A stretch of 36,720 bases of DNA from the NCBI GenBank assembly GCA_029882955.1, contig JAOUJX010000001.1, positions 1-36,720 of the forward strand, written 5' to 3'. Positions 32,556 through 36,720 of this stretch are shown piece by piece (positions within the stretch are counted from its first letter, which is position 1; every line of letters begins with the position of its first letter). Origin of the DNA: Gammaproteobacteria bacterium (GTDB lineage: Bacteria > Pseudomonadota > Gammaproteobacteria > GCA-001735895). Made by a program: the position numbers and the translations under genes. The notes beneath the pieces were generated by a model, which saw only the letters and a list, made by a program, of their open reading frames with translations, had not been told where the DNA came from and did no database searches.

Positions 32556-33473
32556 CTACACCATTTTCTTCGCGAGGCTGCCACCAGATTTGGCAGAAAT
32601 ATCATCGACGATAAGATTAATCGCGATAGTGAACGAGGCGATTGCACAGGCCGGCCAGATCGCAGCATAAGACCCGTATGTCAGTCCCTGCAAATTTTCG
32701 CGCACCATGCTGCCCCAGTCCGAGGCTGGAGGCTGAATACCGAGACCGAGGAAGCTCAGGCTGGATATGAAAAGTACGACGAATACCAGTCGGAGGCCAA
32801 AATCAGTCGCCAAAGGCATGGCCGCGTTGGGTAATACTTCGGCGCGTATAACCCACCAGATGCCTTCGCCACGGGCCTGTGCGGCTTCGACGAAGTCCTG
32901 CACCATAATATCCTGACCCAGAGCGCGTGCAATTCGAAATACGCTGGTAGCGTATATCACTGCGGCAGTCAGTATCAGAACCAGTATTGACGATCCAAAC
33001 GCTGCTATGACGATCAAGCCGAGCATAATCGTCGGCAATGCCAGAATGGCATCGTTAACCCGGCTAATCCCCATGTCTATCCAGCCTCCTTTTACCGCAG
33101 CCAAAATACCGAGCGTGATACCCATTAGATAGGCCAGCAGCGTTGCCAGCAGCGAGATACCAATTGTGTTTCTGGCACCAAATAAGATACGCGAGAAGGT
33201 ATCTCTGCCGATGTAGTCGGTGCCGAGGTAGAAGGTGCCATATTCACCGGAATAGGCATCGAGAAAACTGTCATCGCCTTCCATATCCATTTCATGAAAA
33301 GGCGCTATCGATGGGCCAATAGCAACAATCACCAGCCAGAATACGACGACTGCCACTGAAACCTTACCTACCCACGACAGTTTTAATCTTCTTTTTGGCG
33401 GGGCATCGGGTAACTCGGCAAAAGCATCCAGCCTGGCGATTACCTCTTCTTCTTTGTTTGTCTCTTCAGTCAT
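32556..33473 (-). CDS. Peptide ABC transporter permease, DppC type
   Basis: A 305-residue inner-membrane permease with about six membrane segments. The N-terminal extension of about 35 residues is charged and cytoplasmic. The EAA-type loop EAAQARGEGIWWVIRAEVLPN followed by SFLGLGIQPPASDWGSM is typical of the DppC/OppC family. GAGAGG lies 8 bases before the ATG. It follows the DppB-type permease by 17 bases and precedes the ATPase gene, so all are one transcript. Confidence 0.93.
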   Translation of the reverse strand: MTEETNKEEEVIARLDAFAELPDAPPKRRLKLSWVGKVSVAVVVFWLVIVAIGPSIAPFHEMDMEGDDSFLDAYSGEYGTFYLGTDYIGRDTFSRILFGARNTIGISLLATLLAYLMGITLGILAAVKGGWIDMGISRVNDAILALPTIMLGLIVIAAFGSSILVLILTAAVIYATSVFRIARALGQDIMVQDFVEAAQARGEGIWWVIRAEVLPNAAMPLATDFGLRLVFVVLFISSLSFLGLGIQPPASDWGSMVRENLQGLTYGSYAAIWPACAIASFTIAINLIVDDISAKSGGSLAKKMV

Positions 33474-33490
33474 TTATCTATCCTCTCGGC

Positions 33491-34441
33491 CTATTTGGGC
33501 TGTCTAAGCCGCGGATTGGAAAGTATTGATGCGACGTCTGCCAATATAATGAGTACAACGTAGGTACCACAAAAAATCATTGCACAGGCCTGCACCAAAG
33601 GCAGATCACGAGTCTGTACGGCATCGATCATCAGTTTTGCCAAACCCGGATAGGAAAATATGGTTTCGACGATTACCACCCCGCTGACTAAATAGGCGAG
33701 GTTCAAGGCAATAACATTAACGATTGGGCCGATGGCGTTAAAAAATGCATGGCGCAGAATAATCCGCTTTCTGGGTACTCCTTTTAATATCGCCATTTCA
33801 ATATAAGGCGAATTCATGACGTTGAGTATCCCCGCTCGAGTCATTCGAATCATTTGTGCAGAAACGACTATGACCAGCGTGAACAGTGGCATAGCAATCG
33901 CTTTTAAAAACTGCCATGTTGTCTCATCACCGGTCAAATAGGTTGTCGAAGGCAACCAGTGTAAATTGACGGCCAGTATCAGCACCAGTACGGTAGCAAT
34001 AAAGAACTCCGGAACAGAAATGGTGCTCAGCGTACCGAAGGTGACCAGGCGATCTAGCCAGGTTCCCGGATGCATCGCGGCGTAGAGACCAAGAGCAATT
34101 GAAATCGGAATCGAAACCAGTGCAACCAGCCCCGCCATCATCATGGTGTTGCCGATGCGGCTTTCGATTAAACTGGAAATAGTCGCACCACCCGCCTTGG
34201 ATATTCCGAGATCACCAGTCGCCATATTGCCTAGCCAGCTGAAATACTGAATTATCAGGGGTTGATCTGTACCCAGTTCAGCTCGAAGCGCCGCTAGCGT
34301 TTCGGGCGTTGCAGCCTGCCCCAGAATGATCGAAGCGACGTCACCTGGTAACCAGCTGGTCATCACGAAAACAATAACCGAAACCACCATTAGAGTGGCA
34401 AAACCAATTGCAATCCGTTGCAATACCATTTGCTTCATCAT
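33491..34441 (-). CDS. Peptide ABC transporter permease, DppB type
   Basis: A 316-residue permease with six predicted membrane segments. It begins QMVLQRIAIGFATLMVVSVIVFVM and carries the DppB/OppB motifs LRAELGTDQPLIIQYFSWLGN and the EAA-loop-like ILKGVPRKRIILRHAF, then VETIFSYPGLAKLMIDAV. Together with the DppC-type subunit it forms the channel. AAGGAG lies 9 bases before the first ATG. A strong terminator separates it from the binding-protein gene upstream. Confidence 0.93.
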   Translation of the reverse strand: MMKQMVLQRIAIGFATLMVVSVIVFVMTSWLPGDVASIILGQAATPETLAALRAELGTDQPLIIQYFSWLGNMATGDLGISKAGGATISSLIESRIGNTMMMAGLVALVSIPISIALGLYAAMHPGTWLDRLVTFGTLSTISVPEFFIATVLVLILAVNLHWLPSTTYLTGDETTWQFLKAIAMPLFTLVIVVSAQMIRMTRAGILNVMNSPYIEMAILKGVPRKRIILRHAFFNAIGPIVNVIALNLAYLVSGVVIVETIFSYPGLAKLMIDAVQTRDLPLVQACAMIFCGTYVVLIILADVASILSNPRLRQPK

Positions 34442-34477
34442 TTGCTATTTCTCCTTCGACAGGGAATTGTCGTAACG

Positions 34478-34515
34478 AAAAAAAGGCCTGTATGAATAAG
34501 ATTCATACAGGCCTT
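34478..34515 (-). terminator. Strong terminator between binding protein and permease genes
   Basis: A 15-bp perfect stem (34483-34497 with 34501-34515) around a 3-base loop, followed on the minus strand by a run of seven T. It is placed to let the binding protein be made in excess over the membrane subunits. Confidence 0.9.
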
Positions 34516-34540
34516 AATCAGACACTCAGGTACGCTATTA

Positions 34541-36169
34541 CTATGCTAGCCAGATAAACTCGGGGAACTCCAGTCCACCTAGAGACCCCAGTGGTACCGT
34601 TGGCATTCCCATTACGTTATCACGGATAGCATCGGTGATATTGGAGAACGCCGGGATCACCATACCGCTACCTTCGTGGATCAGGGTCTGCATTTCGCAG
34701 TACATCGCGTGGCGCTTGGTCGGATCGATTTCTGCTAGAGACAGGGACAGTAATTCACCCATACGCTTATTGTTCCAGAAAGTATCATTCCAGTTACCAT
34801 TCGGTCCGAATTGAATTGCCATCTGCGAATTGGCCGTAGGACGCATGTTCCAGGTGACCACGTTCATCGGCTCTTTCATCCACACCGCACCCCAGTAACC
34901 GTCATTCGGTACTTTTTTCAGGTTCAGATTGAAGCCGATTTTGGCGCAGTTAGCCTGTGCCAGCAGGCAGGTGTCTTCGATACCGGAAGTAACCGGTGCT
35001 ACGAAAAGATCTGCATTGCTATAGCCCGACTTCTTGAAGTGAAATTTTGCCTTGTCCGGATCGAATTGGCGTTGTGCTAATTCAGAACACCAGTCACTGC
35101 CATGTGCTGATGAAATCGGTGTGTCGTTGCCAATCGTACCCTCGCCTTTGAGGATGCGTTTGACGATGCGCTCACGATCCTGAATATATTGCATGCCCTT
35201 GACGAAGTCGTCGCTTTCGCCCGGCTTGGTGTTTTTGAGGATGCAGATTCCGAGCTGTGCCGCGGCAGGAATAGATGTCAGGGTGACACCGTCGGCCGAT
35301 CTAATCTGGCGGTAGGCTTTAGGGTCGACTCGGGCAATCATGTCTACATCACCGGCAATCACCGCGTTGACCCGGGCCACCGGATCGGTGATAGCGGTTA
35401 TTTCCATTGCATCGAGATTCGCACCTTCACGCCAGTAGTTTTCGTTGCGCTTATGCACCGATTTTACACCGGGTTCGAATGATTCCATGGTATAAGGTCC
35501 GGTTCCGATCCAGTCGCCCTTGCTGCCGTCTTTGATAATCTTGTTCTGGTTGAGACCCAGTAGCGTGGGCAGATCGGCATTCGGCGAATGCATGATCGCC
35601 TTGACTTCGTGCGGACCAGTTTTCTTCCATTCCTTGACCGTTGCCATGACGGATTTGATGGTTGAGGTTGAATCTTCGGTCAGGTGGCGGTTCATACTGT
35701 AGACGACATCTTCGGCGGTGAATTTTGAGCCATCGTGCCATTCGACGCCTTTGCGTAACTTGAAAGTCCACTCAGTGGCGTTTGAATTCGGCTCGAAAGA
35801 TTCGGCTAGTTCAGGTTGAGGCGTCAGATCATTGGCATGCTGAACCAGGCTGCTATAGACAGCACGGCCCCGGGCATAATCGATGCCCGAAGTAAACAGG
35901 CGTGGATCGACGTTGTCGTTTGGACCGTGCAAGTCTATCGCCACACGCACCGAACCGCCTTTCTTCGGCGTAGCTGCAATCGCTTTGTTACCCGAAATCA
36001 GCATGTTTTCTGCAACGGCCAGGGTAACGCCAGTAGCGGCTGCGAGTTTCATCACTTCACGACGGGTATAACCTTTATTACCGGCCAAAGTTTTCTCGAC
36101 TCGACCTTTGTCGACGTGATCCAGATCTTGATATTTAAGTTCATTATCCAGTATTGTTTTATCGGTCAT
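34541..36169 (-). CDS. Family-5 extracellular solute-binding protein, Tat-type signal
   Basis: Peptide or related solute receptor of the ABC system. The 542-residue protein has a family-5 core: SFEPNSNATEWTFKLRKGVEWHDGSKFTAEDVVYS is the classic motif. The N-terminus carries a Tat-like signal, TRREVMK followed by a hydrophobic segment to AIAATP, after an unusually long hydrophilic leader of about 42 residues. I start at the ATG at 36169, preceded by GGAGGAG, not at the in-frame ATG at 36250. The substrate cannot be read; short peptides, glutathione or an amine are possible. It is the first gene of the operon, transcribed away from the MATE gene. Confidence 0.92.
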   Translation of the reverse strand: MTDKTILDNELKYQDLDHVDKGRVEKTLAGNKGYTRREVMKLAAATGVTLAVAENMLISGNKAIAATPKKGGSVRVAIDLHGPNDNVDPRLFTSGIDYARGRAVYSSLVQHANDLTPQPELAESFEPNSNATEWTFKLRKGVEWHDGSKFTAEDVVYSMNRHLTEDSTSTIKSVMATVKEWKKTGPHEVKAIMHSPNADLPTLLGLNQNKIIKDGSKGDWIGTGPYTMESFEPGVKSVHKRNENYWREGANLDAMEITAITDPVARVNAVIAGDVDMIARVDPKAYRQIRSADGVTLTSIPAAAQLGICILKNTKPGESDDFVKGMQYIQDRERIVKRILKGEGTIGNDTPISSAHGSDWCSELAQRQFDPDKAKFHFKKSGYSNADLFVAPVTSGIEDTCLLAQANCAKIGFNLNLKKVPNDGYWGAVWMKEPMNVVTWNMRPTANSQMAIQFGPNGNWNDTFWNNKRMGELLSLSLAEIDPTKRHAMYCEMQTLIHEGSGMVIPAFSNITDAIRDNVMGMPTVPLGSLGGLEFPEFIWLA

Positions 36170-36553
36170 TTTTTCTCCTCCAACAGGAATTGCGTAATTA
36201 ATCAGCCTACGTGAGATGAATTCACGGTCAGCCGATTTGATCTGGTACATGTTTCATGAACCGTTGTTTTAATTTGTCGATTCCGCTAGTTAATCGGTTT
36301 TCTAATTAAGCTGATCGACTTTTTCGATAATATATCATAAACGGTTAGCACAAGGTGAATGTTCATTCTATATCGAATTGGCAATAGAATTTACAGAGCT
36401 TGTAGCCTGCCTGTCAAATTACACAGTGATTATTTTGTAAACACCAGGCTCAACAAAAATAGACTTCCAGGGTGATATGGCAGGCAGTTTAATATATCGT
36501 TCACCTCCTACTTTTACCGGAATACTTTCTTGAATCGATCTCCAGGCGGCCGG
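36170..36553. other. Divergent intergenic region, binding protein and MATE gene
   Basis: About 384 bases, A/T-rich. It should contain the promoters of both flanking genes, but none is clear. There is a 7-bp inverted repeat ATTCTAT (36365-36371) / ATAGAAT (36384-36390) with a 12-base centre, and a distant pair GCCTGCC (36405-36411) / GGCAGGC (36479-36485). Neither has a recognised role. Confidence 0.5.
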
Positions 36554-36720
36554 ATGCTATCTAAGCAGTTGAGTCATCGCCAGGTCTGGATGCTGGCCGG
36601 GCCGATTATGCTGTCCAACGTGTCGGTGCCGCTAGTGGGTGCGGTCGATACTGCTGTGGTGGGTCATTTACCCGATCCGGCAGCTATTGGGGCGGTGGCG
36701 TTGGGTGCATTGATATTCGG
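36554..36720 (+). CDS. MATE-family efflux transporter, DinF-like (5' part)
   Basis: Only the first 55 residues are inside the window. MLSKQLSHRQVWMLAGPIMLSN, then SVPLVGAVDTAVVGHLPDPAAIGAVALG, is the typical first two membrane segments of a MATE/DinF-type multidrug exporter, with the conserved VDTAVVGHL. The ATG at 36554 fits homology. A TTG at 36530 in frame would add eight residues and cannot be excluded. No ribosome binding site is strong for either. It is divergent from the binding-protein gene. Confidence 0.88.
   Translation, partial: MLSKQLSHRQVWMLAGPIMLSNVSVPLVGAVDTAVVGHLPDPAAIGAVALGALIF

Noticed and set aside
35816..36214. 132-codon plus-strand frame opposite the binding-protein gene
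   Set aside because: It lies antisense to a well-supported coding region whose codon periodicity explains the open frame.
1..36720. Mobile elements, CRISPR arrays, prophage or tRNA genes
   Set aside because: No transposase, integrase, regularly spaced repeats or cloverleaf sequence was noticed while reading; all long reading frames have chromosomal housekeeping, flagellar or transport assignments.

Overview
The window reads as a chromosomal segment of a motile, probably free-living Gammaproteobacterium. The queA-tgt-yajC-secD-secF order, a polar-type flagellar cluster with FlaG, a TIGR02647-type small protein and a QseBC/PmrAB-type two-component system all fit that group; the genus cannot be fixed from sequence alone. 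Base composition is moderate and fairly even. No insertion sequence, integrase, CRISPR array, tRNA or rRNA was seen.

Layout. 1-5826: queuosine tRNA modification (3' part of queA, tgt), a CBS-domain gene on the opposite strand, the yajC-secD-secF export operon behind a clear sigma-70 promoter, and a small TIGR02647-like gene. 5827-19762: late flagellar genes flgGHIJKL, two tandem fliC-flaG modules, fliD, fliS and a fliT-like gene. A good sigma-54 promoter precedes flgG and sigma-28 promoters precede each flagellin. flgBCDEF is not here, so the rod/hook cluster is split between flgF and flgG. 19778-22576: an RhlE-type RNA helicase divergent from an orphan class-III PLP enzyme that resembles PbfA of phosphonate catabolism.

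22562-27745 is the most interesting block. A QseC/PmrB-like kinase and its regulator are divergent from a four-gene cassette: exported TlpA-type thioredoxin, DUF4266 mini-lipoprotein ending in GGGGCGCN, DUF3570 outer-membrane barrel, and ApbE (FAD:protein FMN transferase). The intergenic region carries two PmrA/QseB-type direct-repeat boxes, one suited to each direction. The DUF3570 protein carries DALTGAT, which fits the ApbE flavinylation consensus DxxS/TGAS/T. I infer a regulated outer-membrane redox module with a covalently bound flavin, possibly on the cell surface. The ApbE here is itself odd: no visible signal peptide, Gly in place of the usual metal-site Asp, and a start codon directly after an intrinsic terminator.

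27763-36720: a PAS-PAS-GGDEF diguanylate cyclase, a YcaD-like MFS transporter, a Dpp/Opp-type peptide ABC transporter (Tat-type binding protein, two permeases and one fused double ATPase, with a strong terminator between the binding protein and the permeases), and the 5' end of a MATE/DinF-family transporter running off the window.
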